A DNA stretch of 62,480 nt, taken from the NCBI GenBank assembly GCA_016789905.1, contig JAEUQC010000039.1, forward strand, positions 1-62,480, in the 5' to 3' direction. Below, piece by piece: positions 37,509 to 48,202 of this stretch. The notes beneath the pieces are model-generated. The model saw only the letters and a program-made list of their open reading frames with translations. It was not told where the DNA came from and ran no database searches. The stretch comes from Bryobacterales bacterium (GTDB lineage: Bacteria; Acidobacteriota; Terriglobia; Bryobacterales; Bryobacteraceae). Both the position numbers and the translations under genes were made by a program. Each line of letters begins with the position of its first letter. Position 1 is the first letter of the stretch.

Positions 37509-38918
37509 ATGAACGCTATGTCCATTTCCCGCCGCTCGCTGTTGCTTGCCGCCGCCGCCCCGCCCCCCCGTCCGAACATCCTTGTCGTCTACGCAGACGA
37601 TATGACCCATCGCTCCATCCGCGCCCTGAACAATCCGCAAATTCACACTCCAACGCTAGACAAACTCATCGCCCGAGGCACCGCGTTCACCCATGCCTGC
37701 ATCATGGGCGGATTGCAGCCCGCCGTCTGTGTTCCCAGCCGCGCCATGCTGATGACCGGCCAGAACACCTTCCACGTGACCGCCAACGTGGAAAAAAAGC
37801 CCGAGTGGGGCGCCGCGCAACCATTCCATATGTGGCCCGAAATGCTCAAAGAGAATGGATACCAGACGGTCGGGATTGGAAAATGGCACAATGGCCCCGC
37901 GCTGTATCATCGCAACTTCCAGAAGGGCGGACCGATCCTTTTGGGCGGCATGGCGGACCACTACAAGACGCCGATTCACGAGTTCAATCCGGAGCAGACC
38001 TACCCCAAGAGCGACGTCAAACCCCGCGATCAGCATTCAAGCGAGATCTTCGCCGATGCGGCCATCGCTCAAATCCGCAATCGTGACAAAACGAAGCCGT
38101 TGGCGCTCTATCTTGCCTTCACCGCGCCCCACGACCCGCGGCAGCCGCCACGGAAGTACAAGGACATGTATCCGGAAGAGCGCATCGAACTTCCACCCAA
38201 TTTTCTCCCTGAGCACCCCTTCGACAATGGCGAGCTAAAGGTGCGGGATGAGGCCTTGCTGCCGTGGCCACGAACAGCGCAATCGGTCCGCAAAGAGATT
38301 AGCGACTACTATGCCATCATCACCCATATGGACGCGCAGTTGGGGCGCGTGCTCGCCGCCCTTGACCGGGAAGGTATGACAAGGGACACGATCATTGTCT
38401 TTGCCGGAGACAACGGGCTCGCCGTTGGCCAGCACGGCCTGCTAGGCAAGCAGAACCTGTACGATCACTCGATTCGCGTCCCGCTCATCCTGGCCGGCCC
38501 GGGCATTCCCGCAGGCCAGCGAACGGACTCAATGGTTTACCTGTTCGATATCTTTCCCACGCTCTGCGAATTGCTGCAGTTGCCGGTCCCCGCCACAGTC
38601 GATGGCAAGAGTTTTGTTCCGGTCCTTAAAGATCCCAAGCGCAGATTGCGCGACGGAATGGTGTATGCCTACCGGCACTTCCAGCGTGCGATCCGCACCA
38701 CCCGGTGGAAGTACATCCGCTATAACGCAAAGGGTGTGCAGCAGCAGCAACTGTTCGACCTTTCCGCCGACCCCTGGGAGATGAAGAATCTGGCCAACGA
38801 GCCGGATCACCAGGAGACGCGCGGGCAACTCGATACGCTGATGCGGATGCTCCTGAAGCAGAACGGTGACGCGCTCGATCTTTCAAAGCCAGATTGGGGT
38901 TGGAAGGGCGCGGTTTAA
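37509..38918 (+). CDS. Exported type I sulfatase
   Basis: A 469-residue sulfatase of the alkaline-phosphatase superfamily with a twin-arginine-like leader (SRRSLLLAAAAPPPRPN). The metal-binding opening ILVVYADDMTHRS is followed by the formylglycine motif AVCVPSRAMLMTGQN, with the modified Cys near residue 74; it requires a formylglycine-generating enzyme, not seen here. YLAFTAPHDPRQPP, VIFAGDNGL-type text (IIVFAGDNGLAVGQHGLLGKQ) and WKYIRYN are also standard. ATG 37509 or 37518 could start it; the upstream frame to 37188 is the reverse of the GNAT gene. It probably desulfates polysaccharides or related compounds. Confidence 0.88.
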   Translation: MNAMSISRRSLLLAAAAPPPRPNILVVYADDMTHRSIRALNNPQIHTPTLDKLIARGTAFTHACIMGGLQPAVCVPSRAMLMTGQNTFHVTANVEKKPEWGAAQPFHMWPEMLKENGYQTVGIGKWHNGPALYHRNFQKGGPILLGGMADHYKTPIHEFNPEQTYPKSDVKPRDQHSSEIFADAAIAQIRNRDKTKPLALYLAFTAPHDPRQPPRKYKDMYPEERIELPPNFLPEHPFDNGELKVRDEALLPWPRTAQSVRKEISDYYAIITHMDAQLGRVLAALDREGMTRDTIIVFAGDNGLAVGQHGLLGKQNLYDHSIRVPLILAGPGIPAGQRTDSMVYLFDIFPTLCELLQLPVPATVDGKSFVPVLKDPKRRLRDGMVYAYRHFQRAIRTTRWKYIRYNAKGVQQQQLFDLSADPWEMKNLANEPDHQETRGQLDTLMRMLLKQNGDALDLSKPDWGWKGAV

Positions 38919-38998
38919 ACGGGTTTGCGGCGGCGCGGATGGCTTGAAATCCTCAAGTTTCAGCCGGAATCAGCTATCCTGAAGGGGTAGAACTCAGC

Positions 38999-40411
38999 AT
39001 GAAAATAGGTTTTGTCAGCCTCGGTTGCCCCAAGAATCTCGTCGATACCGAGGTGATGATGGGGAACATCGCCTCCGCCGGCCACTCGCTTACGGCCAGC
39101 CCGGAAGAGGCGGATGTCATTGTTGTCAACACGTGCAGCTTTATTGACCCGGCCAAGAAAGAGTCCGTGGACACGATACTTGAGATGGCCGAGTTTAAAA
39201 AGTCCGGCAAGGCTCAACGGCTGATCGTCGCCGGGTGCCTAGTGGAGCGGTATCGTGGCGAAATCGCCAGCACGCTGCCGGAAGTTGACGCTGTGATCGG
39301 AACCAACGAACTCGACAAGGTGGTTGCGCTATGCGAAGGGCTCACCCCGAATAGTGGCGCGTCCGAGCCATATCTCTACCACGACCTCACGCCCCGCATC
39401 CGCACTACGCCCCGCCACTTCGCTTACATGAAGATTGCGGAAGGCTGTGACCACCCCTGCACGTTTTGTGTGATTCCTCATTATCGGGGCGCGTTTCGCT
39501 CCCGCCGCTTTGAAAGCGTCATCAGCGAGGCGAAGTCACTGTTTGCCGATGGTGTTCGCGAGATCAATTTGATTGGCCAGGACACCACCTGCTACGGAGA
39601 GGACCTAGGTCTCAAGGACGGCCTGGCGACGCTGCTGGAACGGCTCGCCCAAATTGAAACCGAGCACGAAAAATGGGTTCGGTTCCTGTATTGCTACCCG
39701 AACCGGGTCACGCAGAATTTGCTCGATACAATCGCCGCCAATAAAGCGCTGGTGAAGTACATCGACATGCCGCTACAACACGCTTCGCGCGAAGTGTTGA
39801 AACGCATGAAACGCGGTTCCAATGGCGACCAGTTCCTGAAGCTGATTGAACGGATCCGCCGCACTATTCCCGGCGTCGCCATCCGCACGTCGATGATTGT
39901 TGGGTTCCCCGGCGAAACCGATGCTGATTTCAACGAACTCTGCCAGTTTGCCGAGGCGGCCCAGTTTGATCGTCTTGGGGTTTTCAGCTACTCCGACGAG
40001 GACTCCAGCAAGAGCTTTCTTCTCGATGGCAAGGTGGACGCGAAGACCATCTACAACCGGAAACGCCGGTTGATGAGCGTTCAACGCAAGATCAGCGCTC
40101 GCCGTAACAAGCGGTTGATCGGATCTGAAGTTCAGGTTCTAGTCGAAGGTCCGTCGCCGGACTCCGAACTGCTTTGGCAGGCCCGCATGACAACGCAGGC
40201 GCCCGACATCGATGGTGTTTGCTACATTTCCGACCCGGGCGAAGGTCCGCTCGCCGCCGGGCAACTCCGCCGGATGCGAATCACCGAGGCACACGATTAC
40301 GATCTTGTCGGCGCCCTGGTTGACACCGGGCTTCCGGTTCGCCAGCCCGCCCCGCCGCTGTTCCCGATACTTGCGTCCCACCAGACACCAAACCCTCTTC
40401 CACACCGATGA
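38999..40411 (+). CDS. rimO: Ribosomal protein S12 methylthiotransferase RimO
   Basis: This radical-SAM enzyme adds a methylthio group to the conserved aspartate of ribosomal protein S12. Its 470 residues have all three domains. UPF0004 comes first, with cluster cysteines in [29 protein letters not shown] and VAGCLVERY. The radical-SAM core has [21 protein letters not shown] near residue 145 and [18 protein letters not shown]-terminal TRAM domain carries [12 protein letters not shown]. It overlaps yacG by 4 bases. Confidence 0.95.
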   Translation: MKIGFVSLGCPKNLVDTEVMMGNIASAGHSLTASPEEADVIVVNTCSFIDPAKKESVDTILEMAEFKKSGKAQRLIVAGCLVERYRGEIASTLPEVDAVIGTNELDKVVALCEGLTPNSGASEPYLYHDLTPRIRTTPRHFAYMKIAEGCDHPCTFCVIPHYRGAFRSRRFESVISEAKSLFADGVREINLIGQDTTCYGEDLGLKDGLATLLERLAQIETEHEKWVRFLYCYPNRVTQNLLDTIAANKALVKYIDMPLQHASREVLKRMKRGSNGDQFLKLIERIRRTIPGVAIRTSMIVGFPGETDADFNELCQFAEAAQFDRLGVFSYSDEDSSKSFLLDGKVDAKTIYNRKRRLMSVQRKISARRNKRLIGSEVQVLVEGPSPDSELLWQARMTTQAPDIDGVCYISDPGEGPLAAGQLRRMRITEAHDYDLVGALVDTGLPVRQPAPPLFPILASHQTPNPLPHR

Positions 40412-40584
40412 AATGCCCTATCTGTAAGAAGCCGGTGGAACTCACCGAACCGTACATGCCTTTCTGTTCCGAACGCTGCAAGGACGTCGATCTCGGGAAT
40501 TGGGCGTCGGAAAGATACGTCATACCGGAGCCGCTGCGGCCCGACGAAATTGACGAACTCCTTAGCCGGCAGAAGCCCAACTGA
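40408..40584 (+). CDS. yacG: DNA gyrase inhibitor YacG (zinc protein)
   Basis: A 58-residue protein too short for a length filter of 60. It starts [10 protein letters not shown] and continues [18 protein letters not shown]. These give the four-Cys zinc site (CPIC, then FCSERC) and the DLGNW block of YacG, a protein that binds the gyrase B subunit in Escherichia coli. The ATG overlaps the rimO stop (ATGA), and its own stop overlaps the pgpA start (TGATG). Confidence 0.9.
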   Translation: MKCPICKKPVELTEPYMPFCSERCKDVDLGNWASERYVIPEPLRPDEIDELLSRQKPN

Positions 40585-41030
40585 TGCAACAACTGGCCAC
40601 GTGGATTAGCGTTTGGTTCGGCGCCGGATACTTTCCGAAGGGGCCTGGAACGGCGGGTTCGATTGCCGCCCTGCTCTGCGCTGCGCCTTTCTCCCAGCAT
40701 ATTGTTTGGATCGCCGTCGCCTCCATCCTTCCCGCCATCTGGGCCGCCGATACTCACGCGAAAGCAAAAGGGGCTAAAGATCCGCAGGAGGTTGTGGTGG
40801 ACGAGGTGGCCGGGCAGTGGATCGCTCTGGCCGGCGCCACTCACCTTTCTACAATCACCCCGTGGCTGCTCGCCTTCGGATTGTTCCGCCTCTTTGATAT
40901 CTGGAAGCCCTTTCCTGTCCGGCAGTTCGAAAAACTGCCCGGCGGCACGGGCATCGTGATGGATGACGTCATGGCCGGGATTTACGGCGCGCTTGTGATG
41001 TGGCTTCTCGGGTGGAACAATCTGTATTAG
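40584..41030 (+). CDS. pgpA: Phosphatidylglycerophosphatase A
   Basis: A 148-residue membrane phosphatase that makes phosphatidylglycerol. Signatures are WFGAGYFPKGPGTAGSIAAL, KDPQEVVVDEVAGQWIAL (acidic metal-binding segment), FRLFDIWKPFPVRQFEKLPGG and GIVMDDVMAGIY. Two to three hydrophobic segments anchor it. It overlaps yacG by one base; the NHL protein follows after 3 bases. Confidence 0.93.
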   Translation: MQQLATWISVWFGAGYFPKGPGTAGSIAALLCAAPFSQHIVWIAVASILPAIWAADTHAKAKGAKDPQEVVVDEVAGQWIALAGATHLSTITPWLLAFGLFRLFDIWKPFPVRQFEKLPGGTGIVMDDVMAGIYGALVMWLLGWNNLY

Positions 41031-41033
41031 GAC

Positions 41034-42053
41034 ATGGCACGCAAACTAGCCGGCAAACCGCCGAGCATCCAGACGCTCTCCCCGGAGGCCGCCATCGCCG
41101 GCGGTGAGATCCGTATTCACGGCAAGGGTTTTGCCACCGGCGCGCACCCGCGCGTGCTTCTCGGTGATATTCCAGCCCCGCTCATCGTTGGCTCGGACTC
41201 CTATATTGTCGCCCGTGTTCCGGAAGACGCTGTCGATAACGTGGTGAAAATCGAAAGCGGCGCTCTCTCCTCGGTCGAATGGGCGTGCGAAATCGGGGTT
41301 CCCATTGGCGACAATCTCCATCCGGTGGCCAGCCCCGCCGTCGATTCCAATGGCATTATCTTCACAACGTTTTCCGGCTCCCGGGGCCAGAAGACCACGA
41401 CGAGCGTCTACCGCGTCGACCCTCATGAAGGCCCCACGCCATTTCTCTCCGACATTATGAACGCCACTGGGCTGGCGTTCGATAAAGAGGGAATCCTGTA
41501 TGTGTCCAGCCGTTTCGACGGCATCATTTACGAGGTGACCCCGCGCGGCGAAATGGCGGTCTATGTGGAAGGGATGGGTGTGGCGACCGGCATCACATTC
41601 GACGCCGAAGGCAATCTATACGTGGGTGACCGGAGCGGGACCATCTTTAAGATCAGCCGGAGCCGGCAGATCTACGTCTACGCCACGCTCGAACCTTCGA
41701 TTGCGGCGTACCACCTGGCGTTCGGTCCGGACGGCTACCTGTATGTAACCGGGCCAACGACTTCAAGTTTTGATTGCGTGCAACGCGTCTCGGACAAGGG
41801 CGAAGTGGATGTTTTTTATCGCGGACTGGGCCGCCCGCAAGGGCTGGCGTTCGATTCTAACGACAACCTATACGTTGCCGCCTCGCTCCGCGGGCGCCGC
41901 GGTGTCGTTCGCATTACCCCGGAACGCGAGGCCAGCCTTTTTCTGAGCGGTCCTGGCGTTGTCGGCATCGCCTTCTCGCCATCCGGCAACGCCATTGTTG
42001 CCACGAACAACATGATCTACCGCGTCGATTGCGGCATCACTCCCCGTCAATGA
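41034..42053 (+). CDS. IPT/TIG plus NHL/SMP-30-type beta-propeller protein
   Basis: A 339-residue protein. Residues 10-85 form an IPT/TIG Ig-like domain (LSPEAAIAGGEIRIHGKGF and PRVLLGDIPAPLIV). The remainder repeats the propeller motif GLAFDKEGILYVSSR, GITFDAEGNLYVGDR, GLAFDSNDNLYVAAS about five times, as in NHL and SMP-30/gluconolactonase-like proteins. No signal peptide is visible. Its function is unknown; the position between pgpA and cinA (4-base overlap) suggests co-expression only. Confidence 0.8.
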   Translation: MARKLAGKPPSIQTLSPEAAIAGGEIRIHGKGFATGAHPRVLLGDIPAPLIVGSDSYIVARVPEDAVDNVVKIESGALSSVEWACEIGVPIGDNLHPVASPAVDSNGIIFTTFSGSRGQKTTTSVYRVDPHEGPTPFLSDIMNATGLAFDKEGILYVSSRFDGIIYEVTPRGEMAVYVEGMGVATGITFDAEGNLYVGDRSGTIFKISRSRQIYVYATLEPSIAAYHLAFGPDGYLYVTGPTTSSFDCVQRVSDKGEVDVFYRGLGRPQGLAFDSNDNLYVAASLRGRRGVVRITPEREASLFLSGPGVVGIAFSPSGNAIVATNNMIYRVDCGITPRQ

Positions 42054-43255
42054 ACGCGGAAATCCTGGCCGTCGGTTCGGAGATGCTGACTCCGGACAAA
42101 GTCGACACCAATTCGCTTTACCTTACGCAGCACCTGAATACTCTCGGCATCGAAGTGGTTGCCAAAGCCGTTATTGGCGACGACCGCGCGCGGCTCACCG
42201 ACGCCATTCGCGATTCGTGGGCCCATTCGCAGCTTGTGATTCTGACGGGCGGACTGGGGCCCACCGAGGACGATGTGACACGCGACGCCGCAGCCGCCGC
42301 GCTGAGCCTGGGCATGAGCGAAAACGCCACTGCCTGGGACGCCATACTTGCCCGTTTCGAAAAATTTGGCCGCACTCCGACCGTGAACAATCGCCGCCAG
42401 ACGCTGATTCTCGATGGCGCAGTGATGCTTCCGAATCCGAATGGAACCGCGCCTGGACAGTGGCTGGCGCGCGATGACAGGGTGCTGGTTCTGCTCCCCG
42501 GGCCGCCGCGGGAACTAAAGCCGATGGTGCAGGCCGAGATTCTGCCACGGTTGGCCGCCATGCTTCCTCCCTTAGTAATACGCACCCGCTGGTATCGTGT
42601 CGCGCTGATGGGGGAGAGCGATTTGGACCAACTCATCGCGCCGGTTTATTCGAAGTATACGAATCCGGCCACGACAATTCTGGCCGCCGCGGGCGACATC
42701 GATATTCACCTTCGCGCGAGGTGCGAAACCCCGGAGGAGGCCGAAGCGTTATTGGCGGAAGTGGGCGACCCAATCGCAGCGCTGATCGGCGACAAGATCT
42801 ATTCCACAAATGGTGACGCCATGGAAGTGGTGGTTGGAAAACTGCTTCGCGAAAAAGGACGCACGGTCGCGGTTGCTGAAAGTTTGACTGGGGGCATGAT
42901 CGGGCAACAGATCACCTCCATTCCAGGGTCCAGCGATTACTTCAAGGGTGGTTTTCTAACATACACCGACGAGATGAAGACCCAATTGCTCGGCGTTCCG
43001 GAGGGGACGAGCGCGGTGAGCGAAGAAGCGGCATTGGCCATGGCGAGGGGGGCGCTGGTGCGCACCGGCGCCGACTACGCATTAAGCGCCACCGGTTATG
43101 CCGACTCCGATCAAGCCGGCCTGGTTTATATTGGCCTTGCCACGCGGGAGCATGTGCACGCAAGGCGCCTGAAGCTGAGTGGCGACCGCCATCGAGTCCG
43201 GACGCTAGCAGTACTCAACGCGCTGGACTGGTTGCGTCGCGCGCTGCTCTCCTAG
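42050..43255 (+). CDS. cinA: CinA-like protein (NMN amidohydrolase/ADP-ribose pyrophosphatase family)
   Basis: A 401-residue CinA. The N-terminal MoaB-like domain has [37 protein letters not shown] and [12 protein letters not shown]. The C-terminal PncC domain has [43 protein letters not shown] and [14 protein letters not shown]. PncC-type domains deamidate nicotinamide mononucleotide to recycle pyridine nucleotides. The ATG lies within the stop of the NHL gene. The 3' end overlaps the convergent hybrid kinase by 41 bases. Confidence 0.93.
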   Translation: MNAEILAVGSEMLTPDKVDTNSLYLTQHLNTLGIEVVAKAVIGDDRARLTDAIRDSWAHSQLVILTGGLGPTEDDVTRDAAAAALSLGMSENATAWDAILARFEKFGRTPTVNNRRQTLILDGAVMLPNPNGTAPGQWLARDDRVLVLLPGPPRELKPMVQAEILPRLAAMLPPLVIRTRWYRVALMGESDLDQLIAPVYSKYTNPATTILAAAGDIDIHLRARCETPEEAEALLAEVGDPIAALIGDKIYSTNGDAMEVVVGKLLREKGRTVAVAESLTGGMIGQQITSIPGSSDYFKGGFLTYTDEMKTQLLGVPEGTSAVSEEAALAMARGALVRTGADYALSATGYADSDQAGLVYIGLATREHVHARRLKLSGDRHRVRTLAVLNALDWLRRALLS

Positions 43256-45464
43256 CGAGCGCCGTTTTCAGCACGCGGGCCAGATCGCTGGACCGCACGG
43301 GCTTAGCCAGGAAGTCATCCATGCCGGCCGCGCGGCAGCGGTCCTGGTCATCGGCAAAGGCGTTCGCGGTCAGGGCCACGATGAAATTTGGCGTCTCTGC
43401 GTTTTCGGTCTCCCGGATACGCTCCGTGGCTTGCCAGCCGTCCATTTCGGGCATCAAACAGTCCATCAAAATCAGGTCGAAGCCGTGGCGCGCGCGTTCA
43501 ACGGCCTCTCGCCCGTTTCCAACCGCTTCCACCATGCAGCCTGCTCGTTCAAGGAGTCCGCAGACGACGCGCTGGTTCACCGAATTGTCGTCTACCACGA
43601 GTACACGGCAGCCTTCCCCGTCCAGGCCGGGCCTGGATGCCTCCGCGGCGGCGATACCCATTAGTTTCGATGGCCGCAGCGGCAATGTGAGTACGGGCCA
43701 TCCACTTTTCCGGGCGCGGCCGTGAACAGCGACCCGATAAACAGCGGCGTTGCGCAACGGTGGTGGAACACCCATTCCGTCCCAATGGGAGACGGACAAA
43801 CCTGGACCAAGCGCCGCTACGACAGAAATGACATGCGCGGACGCTTCGGCATCATCGCTCACCAGGATGACCCGCGCTCCGGGATTGGGCGGTGGCGCTT
43901 CGCCGCGCAGCGGTAGAAATACCTGGAATTCCGAACCCTTTCCGGGCGCGCTCTCCAACGAGATTCGTCCACCCATTCCCTGTGCCAGCGATCGACAAAT
44001 GCTAAGGCCCAGCCCCGTTCCGCCGTGCGTACGGTCATTCTCCTGTGCGAACGGCTCAAATATGCGCTCCTGTTCCTCCAGCGCGATACCAGTGCCGGTA
44101 TCCCGCACCGCGCACACGATTCCGCCCTCGCACCCCGACAAAGCAATAGCGATATGCCCTCGTTCCGTGAATTTCAGAGCGTTTCCGGCTAGATTCATGA
44201 GAATCTGGCGAACTCGAACAGCGTCACCCACCACCGTTCGTGGGGCGCTGGCGCTAATCTCCACGCGTACATCGATGCCCTTTTTCCAGGCGCTTGGCCA
44301 GAATACCGCGGCGGTCTCCTCCAACACGCTCCACAGGTCGAATGGCTGCGCCGCAAAGCGTATGCGACCGGCCTCGATCTTCGCTGAATCGAGAATCTCG
44401 TTGAGAATCGTCAACAGCGTTTCGCCCGACTCGCGCATTGTTGCGACCATCTCCTTTTGGCTGGGGCCAAGCGTTGTCGTATCCAATAATTCAGCCATGC
44501 CCAATACTCCGTTCATGGGAGTACGGATTTCGTGGCTCATGGAGGCCAGGAACTCCGTTCTGGCTTTAGTGGCGCGACGCAGGCGCCAAACAACATAGGC
44601 CAGTACGAACGCCAGACCGAGCGCCGCCGCCACGGCCACCCGGAGTTGGAAGTTCCGCCGATTGGCCTCCTTCAGCCGCTCCATGGTCTCTCGCTCAAAG
44701 GAGGTGGATGCGATCCATTTCAAATAGGAGCCGGCCATTGTCCCGTCAAACCACATGCCCTCCATGGCGGCCCGGATACGGTCGGCGGCCGCCACGGCGG
44801 CGGCGTCTCGTTTGGCGGCGGCAACCCCTAAGCGAGCGCCGCTTTCATCCAAACGAACCGACCGAAGCGGCACAGTGCCACAACTGGGCTCGGGACTGAA
44901 CGGGTCCGATGTGGTGGGATTGGCAAATAGGAGTCCGCCCTCGGCCTGGCCTTGGCACACCGCCTGGAGCACGGCTTGCTGGGACTCGACGGGAACGATT
45001 CGTGCCGCCGGAAACGTAATCAAGGCTTCTGCTTCCGCCCATCGGTCGGGTGCGATCGCCAGCCGGCGGCCACCGAAATCGCCCACGCCGGCGGCGCCGC
45101 GGTCGGCACGCCAGACCAAGGCAAACATGGTGTAACGCCACGGCTCCGAGAAATAAGTGAACGACCTGCGCTCCGGCAGGTCGGTCAGTAGCGGAAAAAG
45201 ATCGATGAGACCATTCCGTAGCGCCGCGGGCGCCCCGCTTGGCGCATGCACCCATTCTAGGCGGACTCCTGCGCGCCGGGCCGCCTCGCCGACGACTTCG
45301 ATCGCCAGCCCGTAGGGCTTCCCTTGAGCATCCACCATCTGATTCGGTGGACCATGCGCGTAGCCGATCCGAAAGACGCGGTCTTCTCCCTGCAACTGCG
45401 ATGCTATCAACAGCAGCCATCCGACTCGGGATAAACGGACGGCCCGACATGCCAACACATCCAT
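43215..45464 (-). CDS. Hybrid sensor histidine kinase with periplasmic SBP_bac_3 sensor
   Basis: About 749 residues with ATG 45464 as start (the frame continues to 45542 through sequence unlike a leader). After the signal come an amino-acid-type solute-binding sensor ([20 protein letters not shown], about 30-250) and a membrane span ([18 protein letters not shown]). HisKA follows, with [19 protein letters not shown] near 308. The ATPase domain has [33 protein letters not shown] and [19 protein letters not shown] receiver domain has [14 protein letters not shown] and phospho-Asp [14 protein letters not shown] near 669. The layout recalls BvgS/EvgS without an HPt domain. No output regulator is adjacent. 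Confidence 0.88.
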   Translation of the reverse strand: MDVLACRAVRLSRVGWLLLIASQLQGEDRVFRIGYAHGPPNQMVDAQGKPYGLAIEVVGEAARRAGVRLEWVHAPSGAPAALRNGLIDLFPLLTDLPERRSFTYFSEPWRYTMFALVWRADRGAAGVGDFGGRRLAIAPDRWAEAEALITFPAARIVPVESQQAVLQAVCQGQAEGGLLFANPTTSDPFSPEPSCGTVPLRSVRLDESGARLGVAAAKRDAAAVAAADRIRAAMEGMWFDGTMAGSYLKWIASTSFERETMERLKEANRRNFQLRVAVAAALGLAFVLAYVVWRLRRATKARTEFLASMSHEIRTPMNGVLGMAELLDTTTLGPSQKEMVATMRESGETLLTILNEILDSAKIEAGRIRFAAQPFDLWSVLEETAAVFWPSAWKKGIDVRVEISASAPRTVVGDAVRVRQILMNLAGNALKFTERGHIAIALSGCEGGIVCAVRDTGTGIALEEQERIFEPFAQENDRTHGGTGLGLSICRSLAQGMGGRISLESAPGKGSEFQVFLPLRGEAPPPNPGARVILVSDDAEASAHVISVVAALGPGLSVSHWDGMGVPPPLRNAAVYRVAVHGRARKSGWPVLTLPLRPSKLMGIAAAEASRPGLDGEGCRVLVVDDNSVNQRVVCGLLERAGCMVEAVGNGREAVERARHGFDLILMDCLMPEMDGWQATERIRETENAETPNFIVALTANAFADDQDRCRAAGMDDFLAKPVRSSDLARVLKTALARRAARDATSPAR

Positions 45465-45498
45465 GTTATCGGCGAAATCGGCGCGGACTTGAAACGAA

Positions 45499-46743
45499 TC
45501 AGAACGGGCGCTTTCGCGCGGGCTCCCTTTTCTCACCAGCAAAGGTCAGCGTAACGTGGATCAGGCTTCGCGCTTCGTCGTAATCAAGTTTGGAGCGCGT
45601 TTCGCCCAGGTTGTCCATTACCCCGTCGTCCCTGATTCGCTGCAGAAATCTCTCCGGGTACTGGTCGCGGAAAACGGCGCCCTCTTTCAGCCCCCACATC
45701 TTGCGGATTTCTGGCTCCGTGGTGATGTCTAGCCCGGATATCTTCAAACGGCCCATTTTGTATTGCGGGCCCCGATTGACGTTCACCTGCATGTCCACGG
45801 TCTTATCGGCATCGGAATAGGTCCGGGTAGATTCAGTACTAACCCGCATATAGCCGTTTGAGCGGATAACGGCACGGAGCCGTTCCAGGCCATCGACGAT
45901 TTCATGGAGCCGAAAAACCTCGCCTTCTTTGAAGGCCGCGTCGGTCAACAGGGCGCTCTCTGCGCCGGTGAGCGAAACCTTGCGCAGCTTGTACTCGGGC
46001 CCGTCGACGACTTCTACGGTGATGTCGAGTCCTTCCAGATCGGCGTTGCGGGTTGCGGTAATCTTCGGGAACGAGACGCGAAGGAGCCCCTTCGTCTCAT
46101 AGATGGGCCGAACCTGGTTGTTGAGCATTTCGCGGAAGCGCTCTTCGGTGAAGAGAGTCCCGATGGCGACGGCGGCCATCTTGTTCTGGAGCTCAGCCGT
46201 GGAGAATGCTTCGTTGCCTTTGAAGGCGACCGAGGCGACGGTGGGGCGGGGGCGGTTCGGACGGAAAAGGAGCATGGTCTCCTCGGGCCGGTCGGCAAGG
46301 ACTTTGCCGACGATGGGCGGGTCGACCTTGAGATGGGCATTCAGGGCGGCTTCCAGCCGCTTGATGACGGGTACGGTACCGGGAACGGGATTTGTAAACA
46401 ATGGGTCGGCGGCGGCGAGGACTCTTAGCAATTCGGCCTCGGTGCCGAGGAGGTCCTCAAAGCGAACCGGGAAAACCTGTTCGACCTCGACGACTTCGAA
46501 GGTCACAGCGTAGCCCTTTCCGGCGGCTCCGCTGGCGTACCGGTAGCCGACGCTGGCGAGCATACCGGTGGCAAGCAGACGGGCCTGCGCGGCTTCAAAG
46601 TCCGGTTTATCAGCCTGTTGGCCGACCTTGAGGCCGGATGCGCCGATGATCTGGGCGGGCTTCAAACGCTTCAATCCCTCCACATGAATGGACTCGATGG
46701 GGAATAGGGCGGCAAGAAGGAAGAATCCGGGCAAAAAGGTCAT
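45499..46743 (-). CDS. Secreted POTRA-repeat protein without an Omp85 barrel
   Basis: ATG 46743 gives 414 residues with a signal peptide ([17 protein letters not shown]). Several POTRA-like units follow: [41 protein letters not shown] with [37 protein letters not shown], and [21 protein letters not shown] with [13 protein letters not shown]. In BamA/TamA the POTRA series leads into a 16-strand barrel. Here the protein ends in a basic tail ([12 protein letters not shown]) 34 bases before the next gene, so no barrel exists. Probably periplasmic; function unknown. Confidence 0.75.
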   Translation of the reverse strand: MTFLPGFFLLAALFPIESIHVEGLKRLKPAQIIGASGLKVGQQADKPDFEAAQARLLATGMLASVGYRYASGAAGKGYAVTFEVVEVEQVFPVRFEDLLGTEAELLRVLAAADPLFTNPVPGTVPVIKRLEAALNAHLKVDPPIVGKVLADRPEETMLLFRPNRPRPTVASVAFKGNEAFSTAELQNKMAAVAIGTLFTEERFREMLNNQVRPIYETKGLLRVSFPKITATRNADLEGLDITVEVVDGPEYKLRKVSLTGAESALLTDAAFKEGEVFRLHEIVDGLERLRAVIRSNGYMRVSTESTRTYSDADKTVDMQVNVNRGPQYKMGRLKISGLDITTEPEIRKMWGLKEGAVFRDQYPERFLQRIRDDGVMDNLGETRSKLDYDEARSLIHVTLTFAGEKREPARKRPF

Positions 46744-46791
46744 ACATCTATTGAAATGCACGCCGAAGGCGCGATGTTACACTCAAAAATA

Positions 46792-48189
46792 ATGGCATAC
46801 GATTTAGTCGTGATCGGAAGCGGTCCGGGCGGGTACTCCGCCGCGGTGCGCGCCGGTCAATACGGTCTCAAAACAGCAATTATCGAGAAGGCCCCGAAGC
46901 TGGGCGGCACCTGTCTGCATGTCGGCTGCGTGCCGACGAAAGCGCTTCTCCACACGGCCGAAGTCTGGGACTATTTCCTGCATCCGGCCGAACAGGGCCT
47001 GTCGTGCGAGAACCCGCAGTTGAACCTGCCGGCGGTGATGAAGCGCAAGCAGGACATCGTGGACAAACACGCCAAGGGCATTACGGGCCTGATGCGGAAG
47101 AACAAGGTGGAAGTGATTGCCGGGTACGGCACGCTGCTGGGCGGCGGGCGGATCAATGTGCAGTCGGCCGAGGGAACGCGCGTCATTGAGTCGAAAGCGA
47201 TTCTGATTGCAACTGGCTCAGAAGCGCGGATGATTCCCGGGCTGGAACCGGACGATGAATTCATTCTGACGAACGTCGAGATTTTGAAGCTGCAGTCCGT
47301 GCCGAAGTCGCTGGCCATTATTGGCGCGGGCGCGGTTGGCACGGAGTTCGCATCCATTTTCAAGCGGTATGGTTCGCAGGTGACGGTACTGGAAATGTTG
47401 CCGCGGCTGGTGCCGGTGGAAGACGAGGACGTTTCAAAGGAACTGGAACGTTGCTTCCGCAAGGCAGGCATTCGTTGCGAAACGGGCGCCAAGGCGAGCG
47501 ACATACAGCGCACGGGCACGGGCGTATCGTTAAACGTGACGCTGGCAAACGGCAAAGTGGAACCCTTGCTGGTGGACAAACTGCTGATCGCAGTTGGCCG
47601 GAAGCCGAACACGGATAAGATTGGCCTGGAGAACGTTCCGGGCGTGCAGGTGGACCGCGGGTTCATCAAGGTGGGCCCGGATCAACAGACGGGCGAACCG
47701 GGCGTGTACGCGATTGGCGACGTGGTGGCGGGGACGCCGCAACTGGCGCACGTGGCGACGGCGGAAGGCATGATCGCGGTGGCGGCGATTGCGGGTAAGC
47801 CGTTCACGCCGATTAACAGGAACCGCATTCCGGGCGCGACCTATACCGAGCCGGGCATTGGTTCGGTGGGTTTGACGGAAGCGCAGGCGCGGCAGCAGGG
47901 CTACGACGTGAAGATCGGCAAGTTCCCGTTCGCGGGAAACTCGAAAGCGTCGATTGTGGGTCACCACGAGGGCTTCGTGAAGATCGTCAGCGACGCCAAG
48001 TATGGTGAAATTCTCGGCGTGCATATCATCGGTCCGCATGGCTACGAACTGATCGCCGAAGCGGTTGCGGCGATGGAAGCCGAGGCGACGGTGGACACGA
48101 TGATCAACACGATTCACGCGCACCCGACGCTGTACGAGGCGTTGGGCGAAGCGTTTAACGCCGTTTACGGGCAGGCCATCAACTTCTAA
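46792..48189 (+). CDS. lpd: Dihydrolipoyl dehydrogenase (E3)
   Basis: A 465-residue FAD disulfide oxidoreductase that reoxidises the lipoyl groups of 2-oxoacid dehydrogenase complexes. The start ATG 46792 precedes the FAD motif YDLVVIGSGPGGYSAAVRA. The redox disulfide lies in LGGTCLHVGCVPTKALLH near residues 41-46, the NAD motif is AIIGAGAVGTEFASIF, and the end has NTIHAHPTLYEALGEA with the His-Glu pair. It shares a 48-base divergent gap with the POTRA gene and begins the lpd-lipB-E2 cluster. Confidence 0.95.
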   Translation: MAYDLVVIGSGPGGYSAAVRAGQYGLKTAIIEKAPKLGGTCLHVGCVPTKALLHTAEVWDYFLHPAEQGLSCENPQLNLPAVMKRKQDIVDKHAKGITGLMRKNKVEVIAGYGTLLGGGRINVQSAEGTRVIESKAILIATGSEARMIPGLEPDDEFILTNVEILKLQSVPKSLAIIGAGAVGTEFASIFKRYGSQVTVLEMLPRLVPVEDEDVSKELERCFRKAGIRCETGAKASDIQRTGTGVSLNVTLANGKVEPLLVDKLLIAVGRKPNTDKIGLENVPGVQVDRGFIKVGPDQQTGEPGVYAIGDVVAGTPQLAHVATAEGMIAVAAIAGKPFTPINRNRIPGATYTEPGIGSVGLTEAQARQQGYDVKIGKFPFAGNSKASIVGHHEGFVKIVSDAKYGEILGVHIIGPHGYELIAEAVAAMEAEATVDTMINTIHAHPTLYEALGEAFNAVYGQAINF

Positions 48190-48202
48190 GCACCCATTGC
48201 AC

